DNA of 64,000 nt, taken from contig NZ_FOCZ01000012.1 of the NCBI RefSeq assembly GCF_900110245.1, positions 1-64,000 on the forward strand, read 5' to 3'. Under the pieces are notes generated by a model. It was not told the DNA's origin and searched no databases. It was given only the letters and a program-made list of their open reading frames with translations. Both the position numbers and the translations under genes were made by a program. This stretch comes from Niastella yeongjuensis. GTDB taxonomy: Bacteria; Bacteroidota; Bacteroidia; Chitinophagales; Chitinophagaceae. Of the stretch, positions 52,388 to 60,356 are shown piece by piece (position 1 is the stretch's first letter; the number at the start of each line of letters is the position of its first letter).

Positions 52388-54262
52388 ATGAAACAGATCA
52401 TCATTTTCATTATACTGCTGGTACACCTGAAAAGTATTGCCCAGCATATAATACCGGCTCCGTTATCTCTTGTTAAGGGAACGGGGCAGTTTACAATCAA
52501 GGCGGGTACTACCATTGTTGCCGATGCGGAGAGTAAAAACGCCGTATCTTTTTTTAGTGCCTGGTTGAAACAAAATGAGGTGGTTATTGCTAATCCTGTT
52601 TTTAAACAACCGGTCAATGAGCCACTGAATGCTATAGTTATAACTACCAAAGGTGCTGAAGGATTACCAGCGGAGGGATATACATTATCGGTGACGCCTG
52701 ATCGTATTAAACTCGTTGGCAAAGGCGCCGGACTGTTTTATGGAATACAAACATTGATGCAATTGTTCCCCGAAATCAATCGGGGAACAATTGTTTTACC
52801 GGCCTGTACCATCAATGACCATCCGCGCTATGGTTATCGTGGGTTGATGCTCGATGTATCGCGGCATTTCTTTACCGTACAACAGGTAAAAGACCTGCTC
52901 GATCTGATGGCCTGTTATAAACTCAATCGCTTTCATTGGCATTTAACGGATGATCAGGGCTGGCGGCTGGAAATAAAAAGTTGTCCGAAGTTAACCGCCG
53001 TAGGGGCCTGGCGCGTAAAGCGGGTAGGGGACTTCGGTGGCAATATGCCAGCCCCGCAAGCCGGTGAGCCGGCTACCGATGGCGGATTCTATACGCAGGC
53101 CCAGGTAAAAGATATTCTTCAGTATGCGGCAGCAAGGCATATACAGGTGATGCCCGAAATAGATGTGCCAGGCCACTCTATGGCCATGATAGCGGCATAT
53201 CCTGAATTGTCTGTCACCCAAAATGCAGCCACGCGGGTGAACCCCGGCAGTTCGTTTGCCAAATGGTTTCCCGACGGTCATTTTGAAATGTATGAAGACA
53301 ATACGCTGAACCCTGCTGATGAGAAAGTATATGCGTTTCTCGATAAGGTATTTACAGAAGTAGCTGCCCTGTTTCCCTATGAATACATACATGTGGGCGG
53401 TGATGAATGTTTTAAAGGCTATTGGGAGAAAGATTCCAGCGTAAAGGCCTTTATGCAGCAAAACAAGCTGGCTTCAACCCATGAATTGCAGGGTTATTTT
53501 ATGAAACGGTTGAATGCCATTGTGCGGGCCAAACATAAAAAGATGATCGGGTGGGATGAAATGCTCGATGGTGGCCTTAATGAGGCCGTAGCCGTGATGA
53601 ACCGTTTTGGCGAGAGTACGGCGAAGAAACAGTTACAGCAGAAATTACCGGTTATTATGGCGCCGGGCGGCCATGGTTTGTATTTTGATTATGCCCAAAG
53701 CGCCTCCGATATGGAGCCCATCAACCACGGGGGCAGCAGTCCCTGGTGGAAGGCGTATAATTTCAATCCCGATTACCCGGGTACCTTGTCAGATAGCGAC
53801 CGGGCCTATATTATGGGGGTGGAAGCCTGTATCTGGACGGAACACATTCCCACCGTTCCGAAATTGCAATACATGTTATTACCACGTTTGCTGGCGCTGG
53901 CCGAAACCGGCTGGGCGGTCAAGGAAAACAAAGACGAGCGCCGTTTTACAAAAGAGGTGTTGCCCTGGCATTTACAACAGTTCGATAAAAAGGGCTATAA
54001 TTACCGGGTGCCCACCGTTTATAAGGAAATCGATTCAACCGTAAAAACAGATAGTTTCCGACTGGACGTGGAACCGCCATTTCCCGGTGCGCGCATATTT
54101 TATACCGTAAATAACCGGCAGCCCGGTGATGCCGATTTTGAATATTCCGGCCCGGTTACCATCCCGGTTCCACCCCAAAAGAAAATAGTAGTAAAGACAA
54201 TTGTAATTACACCGGCCGGCCGAAGAAGCGTGGTAACGAAAACACTAATAGAAAACCCATAG
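52388..54262 (+). CDS. GH20 beta-N-acetylhexosaminidase
   Basis: An exported enzyme of 624 residues that releases terminal beta-linked GlcNAc or GalNAc. Signal peptide (about 1-18, MKQIIIFIILLVHLKSIAQ), N-terminal GH20b domain (about 20-140), TIM barrel (about 145-500) with YRGLMLDVSRHFF, FHWHLTDDQGWRLEIK and HVGGDECFKGYW (D339-E340 catalytic pair), and a C-terminal beta domain with a chitobiase-like FN3 part (about 530-624). The start is ATG 52388; the frame is open upstream through the repeat arrays (to 52262), but that part encodes only repeat sequence. It lies 10 bases after a TCTGCCC array and probably has its own promoter or reads on from susCD. Confidence 0.93.
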   Translation: MKQIIIFIILLVHLKSIAQHIIPAPLSLVKGTGQFTIKAGTTIVADAESKNAVSFFSAWLKQNEVVIANPVFKQPVNEPLNAIVITTKGAEGLPAEGYTLSVTPDRIKLVGKGAGLFYGIQTLMQLFPEINRGTIVLPACTINDHPRYGYRGLMLDVSRHFFTVQQVKDLLDLMACYKLNRFHWHLTDDQGWRLEIKSCPKLTAVGAWRVKRVGDFGGNMPAPQAGEPATDGGFYTQAQVKDILQYAAARHIQVMPEIDVPGHSMAMIAAYPELSVTQNAATRVNPGSSFAKWFPDGHFEMYEDNTLNPADEKVYAFLDKVFTEVAALFPYEYIHVGGDECFKGYWEKDSSVKAFMQQNKLASTHELQGYFMKRLNAIVRAKHKKMIGWDEMLDGGLNEAVAVMNRFGESTAKKQLQQKLPVIMAPGGHGLYFDYAQSASDMEPINHGGSSPWWKAYNFNPDYPGTLSDSDRAYIMGVEACIWTEHIPTVPKLQYMLLPRLLALAETGWAVKENKDERRFTKEVLPWHLQQFDKKGYNYRVPTVYKEIDSTVKTDSFRLDVEPPFPGARIFYTVNNRQPGDADFEYSGPVTIPVPPQKKIVVKTIVITPAGRRSVVTKTLIENP

Positions 54263-54304
54263 TTAAAAATTTTTAATATTAAATAATTATTACTAATTCC
54301 TGCG

Positions 54305-54333
54305 TTGCTGAAATCTTTTTTTGCATACGTTTG
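54305..54333 (+). promoter_or_regulatory. Promoter of the second crp-type gene
   Basis: TTG (54305-54307), 18 bases, TACGTTTG (54326-54333): both elements match. The leader to ATG 54366 is about 28 bases. Confidence 0.7.
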
Positions 54334-54365
54334 CACAAGTTCAAATTTCCGTGTAAAATTGCGAC

Positions 54366-54962
54366 ATGTCAACGGTAGCAGAAATGGGCCTGTATAACTA
54401 CCTCGTATCGAAGAATATTCCGGGGTTAAAAGAGAAGAGTGCTTTTCATACATTAAGAAAAGGTACCTGGTTGTACGGGGCGCCTCAGCGTTTTACCGAC
54501 ATTTACGAGATCATCAGTGGGGCTGTTAAACTGGGCAGGTTGTCGCCCAAAGGAAAAGAATGCGTGTATGAGATCGTAACACCGGGTGAGTTTTTTGGCA
54601 ACCTGGCTTTTCTGAAAGATGCGCCTTTTAATGAATTCAGCAAAACATTAACCGCTACCGAAATACGTTCCTACGATCTTAATTTCTTAAAGTATTTGAT
54701 GACGCACGACCCTGAAGTGGCAGAGTTGTTCTATGGCAAGATCGTTGAACGCTGGAACAAAACGGAATCCCTTCTTTTTTATATCCGCTCCTACGAACCG
54801 AGAAAGCGTATTGAAATGCTGCAGGAAGCCATGCATAAAAAGGTGATGACTGCAGTAAACCGGGAAGTCTATCTCGACAAAATCATTTCTTTACAGGATA
54901 TGGCCGATCTTACAGCTACTACGCGGCAGCTCGTAGCTGATACATTGCACTCCGAACTATAA
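54366..54962 (+). CDS. Crp/Fnr-family transcriptional regulator with short C-terminus
   Basis: A 198-residue regulator. The cyclic-nucleotide-binding-like domain covers about 25-125 (IYEIISGAVKLGRLSPKGKE, PGEFFGNLAFLKDAPFNEF) and a dimerisation helix about 125-150. The helix-turn-helix (about 172-198, ISLQDMADLTATTRQLVADTL) ends directly after the recognition helix with HSEL; the beta wing that usually follows in Crp proteins is missing. Frames after the stop do not supply a convincing continuation. It lies between GH20 and the ENPP-type gene and may regulate them. Effector unknown. Confidence 0.87.
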   Translation: MSTVAEMGLYNYLVSKNIPGLKEKSAFHTLRKGTWLYGAPQRFTDIYEIISGAVKLGRLSPKGKECVYEIVTPGEFFGNLAFLKDAPFNEFSKTLTATEIRSYDLNFLKYLMTHDPEVAELFYGKIVERWNKTESLLFYIRSYEPRKRIEMLQEAMHKKVMTAVNREVYLDKIISLQDMADLTATTRQLVADTLHSEL

Positions 54963-55049
54963 CCGCTTTTGTTGCTTTATTACCTGTTGAATGTTAGATT
55001 CTAACTTCGGTAATGCTATCGTAACTATTTGGTGATCTATTACTTGCCA

Positions 55050-55077
55050 TTTGTCATTTTCTTTAACAATAACTTTG
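55050..55077 (+). promoter_or_regulatory. Promoter of the ENPP-type gene
   Basis: TTTG (55050-55053), 16 bases, TAACTTTG (55070-55077). The transcript would start near 55084 and have a leader of about 100 bases that contains the hairpin at 55130. Confidence 0.65.
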
Positions 55078-55129
55078 CCCGGTTTTGATACCTTTCCCCC
55101 AAAATGTAACTGCTCTGATTAGTAACCAG

Positions 55130-55160
55130 CAAGACATCCATGCAACCCATGGGTGTCTTG
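55130..55160 (+). promoter_or_regulatory. Long hairpin in the leader of the ENPP-type gene
   Basis: CAAGACATCCATG (55130-55142) pairs with CATGGGTGTCTTG (55148-55160) over 13 bp, one of them G-U, with loop CAACC. It lies between the promoter and ATG 55182, and is followed by an AT-rich stretch without a clean T run. It could affect mRNA stability, translation or early termination. Confidence 0.55.
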
Positions 55161-55181
55161 TTCTATTTTAAAATTTTTTAC

Positions 55182-56462
55182 ATGAGACCACGAATTCTGG
55201 CTGTTTTTCCTTTGTTATTATCGATCGCATTTACTGCAGGTGCACAAACCACCCACGGTGTTGAGGTGGATACAACCCAACGCGTGGTACCCGGCCGCAC
55301 CAACAGCGAAGCCAGTAAGAAAAAACCGTATGTGATCCTGATCTCCCTCGATGGGTTTCGTTATGACTATGTGCAGAAGCACGGCGCCACACACATCCAG
55401 GAACTTGCCAAAGCGGGCGTGAGCGCTGCTTCCATGCAACCTTCTTATCCGTCTGTTACATTTCCCAACCACTATACGCTTGTTACCGGTATGTACCCAT
55501 CGCACCATGGCCTCGTAGGCAACAGTTTTTATGATGCCGCCATGGGACGTTCGTACAGTATGGCCAATAAAAAAGAAGTAGGTGATAGCAGCTGGTATGG
55601 TGGTACACCCTTGTGGGTACTGGCCGAACAAAACAACCTGGTTAGCGCCAGTATGTATTGGGTAGGTTCAGAAGCAGCTGTAAAAGGCGTGCGGCCCACC
55701 TATTCTTATGTGTATAATGACAAAATACCGCTCGATAAACGCGTTGATGTAGTAAAAGACTGGCTCACGCTGCCCGAAGCACAACGGCCCCATTTTATCA
55801 CTTTCTATATGAACGAGCCCGATCATTCAGGGCACAGCTTTGGACCCGATGCGCCACAAACGCAGGAAGCGGTACACAACGTCGATAACGCTATTTTCCA
55901 ACTTACCGAAGCGGTTAAAACCACTGGCTTACCCGTGAACTTTGTACTGGTAGCCGATCATGGTATGACAGCGGTAGATACGGCGCACTGGATCCCTACG
56001 CCAGCTGCAATAGACACCGCAAAGTTTCTGATACAATCAGGCGGCACCATGATGAACATTTACGCCAAAGACAAACAAACGTTGATGCCGCTGTACACGC
56101 AGTTGAAAAAGGAAGCAGACAACTACCAGGTATACCTGAAAAAAGAAGTGCCTGCCTATTTGCATTTTGGTGCAGCCGATGATCGCTACAACCGCATTGG
56201 CGATATCGTTTTACTGCCCACCTGGCCCATGGTTTTCTCGAACCGCAAACCAGGTAAAGGCTATCATGGCTTTGATCCCACGCAGGTAAAAGATATGCAT
56301 GCCATTTTCTACGCCTGGGGACCCGCTTTCAAAAAAGGGATTACCATACCCACGTTCGAGAATGTGGATGTGTATCCCATGATCGCCGGTTTACTGGGTC
56401 TGCCTGTTACTGAAAAGATCGATGGCAATAAAAAAGTACTGCAACCAATATTGGTGAAGTAG
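55182..56462 (+). CDS. ENPP-type nucleotide pyrophosphatase/phosphodiesterase
   Basis: An exported enzyme of about 426 residues of the alkaline phosphatase superfamily. Signal peptide (MRPRILAVFPLLLSIAFTAG), then the type I phosphodiesterase domain (about 35-415): ILISLDGFRYDYVQKHG (first metal-binding Asp), PSVTFPNHYTLVTGMYP (Thr nucleophile), YMNEPDHSGHSFGPD and VLVADHGMTAV (metal-binding Asp and His). Such enzymes split phosphodiester or pyrophosphate bonds. I prefer ATG 55182 to the one at 55140, which falls inside the leader hairpin. Placed after the GH20 locus, it may act on phosphorylated glycans or nucleotide sugars; nucleotide salvage is equally possible. Confidence 0.9.
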   Translation: MRPRILAVFPLLLSIAFTAGAQTTHGVEVDTTQRVVPGRTNSEASKKKPYVILISLDGFRYDYVQKHGATHIQELAKAGVSAASMQPSYPSVTFPNHYTLVTGMYPSHHGLVGNSFYDAAMGRSYSMANKKEVGDSSWYGGTPLWVLAEQNNLVSASMYWVGSEAAVKGVRPTYSYVYNDKIPLDKRVDVVKDWLTLPEAQRPHFITFYMNEPDHSGHSFGPDAPQTQEAVHNVDNAIFQLTEAVKTTGLPVNFVLVADHGMTAVDTAHWIPTPAAIDTAKFLIQSGGTMMNIYAKDKQTLMPLYTQLKKEADNYQVYLKKEVPAYLHFGAADDRYNRIGDIVLLPTWPMVFSNRKPGKGYHGFDPTQVKDMHAIFYAWGPAFKKGITIPTFENVDVYPMIAGLLGLPVTEKIDGNKKVLQPILVK

Positions 56463-56543
56463 GAGGTAGGAAGTAAGAAGTAGGAAGTAGGAGGTAACGA
56501 GGACGGCTGAAAAACCAATGTCTTCCTACTTCTTACTTCCTGT
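56463..56543 (+). repeat. Inverted heptamer arrays GAAGTAG / TTCCTAC
   Basis: Five 7-mers (GAGGTAG, GAAGTAA, GAAGTAG, GAAGTAG, GAGGTAA; 56463-56497) start at the base after the stop codon. A reverse array follows (TTCCTAC, TTCTTAC, TTCCTGT; 56523-56543). 56468-56487 and 56522-56541 are perfectly complementary over 20 bp. Confidence 0.88.
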
Positions 56544-56552
56544 TTCGTTTTA

Positions 56553-56581
56553 TCTACCCATCTTCCCCTTTGGTCTACGCA
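56553..56581 (+). promoter_or_regulatory. Predicted LytTR-binding direct repeats, site 1
   Basis: TCTACCCA (56553-56560) and TCTACGCA (56574-56581) are direct repeats 21 bp apart, i.e. two helical turns, upstream of the kinase gene. A matching pair stands at 58330-58358. The geometry is that known for LytTR regulators. Confidence 0.65.
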
Positions 56582-56618
56582 TTTTTGTCCCAAACGGTAA
56601 TACTGCTTAATTTCAGGT

Positions 56619-57620
56619 ATGAAACCGGTACAAGCAGCTATTTCCCCGAAATGGATCCATGTGGCAGTATGGTTGCTGTTGTTAGGTGTGCCCGGCATTT
56701 TGTTGTGGGACCAGCAGTTCTTTGGGTTGTCGGCCATTTTTTACCTGCTTACCACCTTATATCATATCGGGCTTTTTTATTTTAATGCATTTTATCTGTA
56801 CCCCAAACTGCTGAATAGAAGAACCTGGTGGTTGTATATTATCTGCCTGGTGGCAATTGTATGCCTTTCGGGGTTTGCCAAGGTTTTCTTTTTGCAGCTG
56901 GATGCCGGTTTTCAGTTCACTACTTTTAACCGGCGATTGATCTTTTTCCCCCTGGTGCCGTTTCTGTTCGCCAGCATTATTTACCGGCTGGTATTTGACC
57001 GTATTCGTTTTGAACGAATGGAAAAGGAAGCCCGCGCACAACGGCTCGATGCCGAATTGAAATTATTGCGGTCACAGGTGAGCCCGCATTTTTTATTCAA
57101 TATGCTCACCAATATGGTTTCCATGGCCCGTTTGCAGTCGAATTTGCTGGAGCCGTCATTGATCCGGTTATCGGAGTTGTTACGATATATGTTGTACGAA
57201 AGCAATGAAGAAAAGATTGCCCTGGTGAAGGAAATAGAACAGATTGAAAATTATGTGTCGCTTCAGCAATTACGATTTGGGGAAGATGTGGCCATATCCC
57301 TGAACATTCAAAACGATTACCCCGAAGGAATGATAGAACCCATGTTGTTGGTGCCTTTTATTGAGAATGCGTTTAAACATGGCATTGGCATGGTAAAGGC
57401 CCCGTTTATACAAATAACGCTTGTTGTAAAGGAACAGCAACTCGACTTTAAGGTGGTGAATAATTATAATCCGGCTAACCAGTCGAAGGACAGGCACTCG
57501 GGCATTGGCCTGAACAATGTAAAAAACAGGCTGGAGTTGTTGTATGCCAACAATTACAAATTGGAGATCGTTAACAAGGAAGGTATTTATACCGTTCATT
57601 TAAATTGTAACCTGTTATGA
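56619..57620 (+). CDS. LytS-like sensor histidine kinase
   Basis: A 333-residue inner-membrane kinase. Four predicted membrane helices (about 13-30, 38-62, 70-92 and 107-125) and no separate sensor domain; a His_kinase domain begins at about 145 (LRSQVSPHFLFNML, H157 the phosphorylation site) and an ATPase part follows (MLLVPFIENAFKHGIG, about 245-260; SGIGLNNVKNRLELLY, about 293-308). It should phosphorylate the LytTR regulator encoded next, whose ATG overlaps its end by 4 bases. The direct repeats upstream suggest autoregulation. The signal is unknown. Confidence 0.92.
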   Translation: MKPVQAAISPKWIHVAVWLLLLGVPGILLWDQQFFGLSAIFYLLTTLYHIGLFYFNAFYLYPKLLNRRTWWLYIICLVAIVCLSGFAKVFFLQLDAGFQFTTFNRRLIFFPLVPFLFASIIYRLVFDRIRFERMEKEARAQRLDAELKLLRSQVSPHFLFNMLTNMVSMARLQSNLLEPSLIRLSELLRYMLYESNEEKIALVKEIEQIENYVSLQQLRFGEDVAISLNIQNDYPEGMIEPMLLVPFIENAFKHGIGMVKAPFIQITLVVKEQQLDFKVVNNYNPANQSKDRHSGIGLNNVKNRLELLYANNYKLEIVNKEGIYTVHLNCNLL

Positions 57621-58324
57621 TGCGTTGTATTGCTGTGGATGATGAAAAATGGGTATTGGACCTGCTGGTTGACAACATCAGCCGGGTTCCCTTTTTACAA
57701 TTGGTGGGGCGCTGTAAAAATGCCCTGGAAGCTACGGAACTGTTACACCGCGAAGCAGTTGACCTTATCTTCCTGGATATTCAAATGCCCGGACTGGACG
57801 GTATTCAATTTGTACAATCGCTGCAGCACCCACCCATGATCATATTTGTTACAGCCTATAAAGAACATGCCTGGGAAGGTTTTGAACTGGCTGCTGTTGA
57901 CTATCTGTTAAAACCGGTTTCGTTTGAACGGTTTTTAAAAGCCTGTAACAAAGCGCAGGAGTTGTTTCGCCTGCAACAAAAGACACCCGCCACCAAAGAA
58001 CTGCCGCCTTCCTTTTTTGTATATGTAGAATACAACCAGGTAAAGATCAACATCAATGAGATCGTATATATAGAAGGCATGAAGGATTATGTGAAGATCT
58101 ATTTAACAACGGCCCCCAAACCGGTGATCACCAAAATGAGTTTAAAGGCGCTGGAAGATAAGTTGCTGCCATACCGGTTGGTGCGTATTCATAAATCCTA
58201 CATCATTGCAGCAGATAAAGTAACAGCGGTAAAACGTGATCTCATTTGTTTGGGTGCCGTAGAATTGCCCCTCAGTGAAAGTTACCGGGCCGCTGTAGAA
58301 GCGGTGCTTCCCCTCAATAAGTAA
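57617..58324 (+). CDS. LytTR-family response regulator
   Basis: A 235-residue regulator with a receiver domain (about 1-118, LIFLDIQMPGLDG, D54 phosphorylation site; VTAYKEHAWEGFELAAVDYL) and a C-terminal LytTR DNA-binding domain (about 135-233, NEIVYIEGMKDYVKIYL, RLVRIHKSYIIAADKV). Overlap of 4 bases with the kinase gene means translational coupling. LytTR proteins bind pairs of 9-bp direct repeats about 21-22 bp apart; such pairs (TCTACNCA) lie before this operon and before the small membrane protein genes downstream. Confidence 0.94.
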   Translation: MMRCIAVDDEKWVLDLLVDNISRVPFLQLVGRCKNALEATELLHREAVDLIFLDIQMPGLDGIQFVQSLQHPPMIIFVTAYKEHAWEGFELAAVDYLLKPVSFERFLKACNKAQELFRLQQKTPATKELPPSFFVYVEYNQVKININEIVYIEGMKDYVKIYLTTAPKPVITKMSLKALEDKLLPYRLVRIHKSYIIAADKVTAVKRDLICLGAVELPLSESYRAAVEAVLPLNK

Positions 58325-58329
58325 GCTCG

Positions 58330-58358
58330 TCTACTCATGTTCCCTGTTCCTCTACTCA
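58330..58358 (+). promoter_or_regulatory. Predicted LytTR-binding direct repeats, site 2
   Basis: TCTACTCA (58330-58337) and TCTACTCA (58351-58358) are exact direct repeats 21 bp apart. The -7 element TAGCTTTG begins 34 bases after the start of the second repeat. Confidence 0.65.
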
Positions 58359-58384
58359 CCCCGGGAACGGCTATGCCAGCGGTG

Positions 58385-58392
58385 TAGCTTTG
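58385..58392 (+). promoter_or_regulatory. -7 promoter element of the small membrane protein operon
   Basis: TAGCTTTG is an exact match to TAnnTTTG. No -33 element is seen, which fits a promoter that needs an activator at the repeats just upstream. Confidence 0.6.
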
Positions 58393-58426
58393 TGTTGTAA
58401 TTATTAATCATTTAAAATTCTATTTT

Positions 58427-58687
58427 ATGTTCCCGTTATTCATTTTATTACGCGTGCTTTTTATAGCCAGTATGGTATTTATTATTGGTGCTATTTTCGG
58501 AAATTTTTCTCAAAGAAGAACCCTTAGCGTTTTTAGTAAGATAGCAGCCATCCTGGTAATCGTTTTATTTTTTGCTACTACCGGGTTGAGTATGCGTTTT
58601 GGCTGGAACCGGTATCGCGATTACCGCGGGCAACATTATTATGAACGTTGTGACCGCCTGCCTGCAGATTCATCTGTAACCCGATAA
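58427..58687 (+). CDS. Small membrane protein, unknown
   Basis: An 86-residue protein with two hydrophobic helices (about 2-25, FILLRVLFIASMVFIIGAIF, and about 38-56, IAAILVIVLFFATTGLSM) and a charged C-terminal tail (NRYRDYRGQHYYERCDR). I do not recognise the family. It stands after the LytTR site and is followed by a second small membrane protein gene after 10 bases. Likely an output of the LytTR system, for instance a transporter subunit, or a holin-like or stress protein; this is speculation. Confidence 0.65.
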   Translation: MFPLFILLRVLFIASMVFIIGAIFGNFSQRRTLSVFSKIAAILVIVLFFATTGLSMRFGWNRYRDYRGQHYYERCDRLPADSSVTR

Positions 58688-58697
58688 ACAAACAGTT

Positions 58698-58913
58698 ATG
58701 AAAGCATCAACTGAAAGAAAGATAATCCGCTGGCTGCATATTGTGTTGAGTATTCCCATTCTTGGTTATATCTACGGTCCATTAGCCACCATGCCACGCC
58801 AGGCCATGGTGGTTAAATGGATCATTATGCCGGTGCTTATTGTTTCCGGTTTCTGGCTCTGGAAAGGGCATTTACTGCGCAAGCGGATGCGGAAAGACCG
58901 GGTTATGAAATAA
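58698..58913 (+). CDS. Second small membrane protein, unknown
   Basis: A 71-residue protein with two hydrophobic helices (about 11-28, LHIVLSIPILGYIYGPLA, and about 40-57, WIIMPVLIVSGFWLWKG) and a strongly basic C-terminus (LLRKRMRKDRVMK). No family recognised. It is 10 bases downstream of the preceding small gene, so both come from one transcript starting at about 58398. Confidence 0.65.
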   Translation: MKASTERKIIRWLHIVLSIPILGYIYGPLATMPRQAMVVKWIIMPVLIVSGFWLWKGHLLRKRMRKDRVMK

Positions 58914-59027
58914 TGCGACAGGCTGTTACTAAATCATAACCGGCAACCTCAAAGTTGTACCAATTGAATTTTTGAATTATTTTAGGCCCGTCGGCTGCAT
59001 AAAACCGATAGCAAAATATTTTTACCC

Positions 59028-60353
59028 ATGGGCCTATTCAATATCTTTAAAAAGAAAGACTCCCCCGAAACACTGTATTCCTATATCAGCAGGTACAATG
59101 AATATATAGTTCGTTTTATAACCATGCAGCAGCAGGGCAATTATGCGCCCATCGCTGCTTATGAAAAAGAAACCGGTGATATAGTTGGTTTTTTATATTT
59201 GTCGAGCGAAGACAATTCGTATACCTTATCGGCAGGTGAGGCGATCGAAAAAATGGAAAAGCGTTTTGAACAACAGCTGACCAGGGATGAAATAAGCTCC
59301 TACACCATCTTTTACCATTCCCAATTCAGTAACGACGATAACCACCGGATTGCCATTGCAGACGAAGAACTGAAAGCAATTTCTATTGCCTATAATTTTA
59401 AGAACGGCCCGGCAGGTAAAATTGGGTTGCCTTATCGATTTGATAACGATGGTGCCAGTTATCAGCCCATTGCTGTTTTTGATCAGGAAGAAAATAATGC
59501 CATTTTCACTACGCAACTGAGACAAGGGGTTAATTATTTCCAGCATACCGAGCTGGTGGAAGCGCCGGTAACCGAAAACCCCATCGGACTTAAGATAAAG
59601 AAATCAAATAACCTTCATTTAGACAATACCTGGTGTGGTATTTACGGCTTTGTGAGTTACCGGAAACCAGATGGGGGTAAGGTCCTGGAAGAGCATTTCA
59701 AAAGTGCTGTAATGGATTTGATGCTGAACAAACAAATGAAAAAGGAAGGCATTGTCGTTTCTGCCATTGATTTTGACGATTCAAGTTTTGTGACGGTTAT
59801 ACAAAACGAAAGACCGAAAACTATTTTACCGGTTATAAAAACCGATTATATAGTTCCTGTAGAGAATAAGGAGATCAACGAGTGGGAAAATACCAACAAC
59901 CTGGAAGCGGTTATTACCGGCTCAGGAAGGGATACGTTTGGGGTAAGCTATTTTGCTACAGATTATGCGGTTAACCGGGACCAGTATTTGTCACAAAAAA
60001 AGCTCAATATAAAATTGAGCGGTATTTTGTTTGTACTGGATACCTATGAAGGGAACAATGATCCGGAGGTTCCACTGGCCGATGATTTCTGCGGTTATTT
60101 TCCCAGCAAGGACCTGCCTGCATATGGTTGTTTCGACTTTATAGGTATACTGGAGGATTTTAAAGAAACCACTTACTCACGATTCAATCCTGCCAAAGCA
60201 TACCTGCTGAAAGTAAGGTTGATCAATCACCCTGATGCCAAAGACTTCTTTACCATTGACATGTTTGTAAATCCGGAGAACATGCGGGTTACAGCACTCG
60301 CCAAAGGCATGAGGATATCAGGTATGTTCCAGTTACAGGGAAGGATCGCTTAG
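59028..60353 (+). CDS. Unrecognised 441-residue protein
   Basis: No signal peptide, membrane helix or motif I know. It starts MGLFNIFKKKDSPE, a cytosolic type of N-terminus. The sequence is acidic with many Asn and Asp residues and reads as beta-rich in the middle and C-terminus, with two similar stretches around YGFVSYRKPDGG and FCGYFPSKDLPAYG. The end (VNPENMRVTALAKGMRISG) resembles an OB-like or SH3-like closing strand, but this is only an impression. It is a single gene between the LytTR block and a convergent T9SS operon (3 bases between the stops). ATG 59028 is the only good start. No strong promoter match was found upstream. Confidence 0.7.
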   Translation: MGLFNIFKKKDSPETLYSYISRYNEYIVRFITMQQQGNYAPIAAYEKETGDIVGFLYLSSEDNSYTLSAGEAIEKMEKRFEQQLTRDEISSYTIFYHSQFSNDDNHRIAIADEELKAISIAYNFKNGPAGKIGLPYRFDNDGASYQPIAVFDQEENNAIFTTQLRQGVNYFQHTELVEAPVTENPIGLKIKKSNNLHLDNTWCGIYGFVSYRKPDGGKVLEEHFKSAVMDLMLNKQMKKEGIVVSAIDFDDSSFVTVIQNERPKTILPVIKTDYIVPVENKEINEWENTNNLEAVITGSGRDTFGVSYFATDYAVNRDQYLSQKKLNIKLSGILFVLDTYEGNNDPEVPLADDFCGYFPSKDLPAYGCFDFIGILEDFKETTYSRFNPAKAYLLKVRLINHPDAKDFFTIDMFVNPENMRVTALAKGMRISGMFQLQGRIA

Positions 60354-60356
60354 TGG

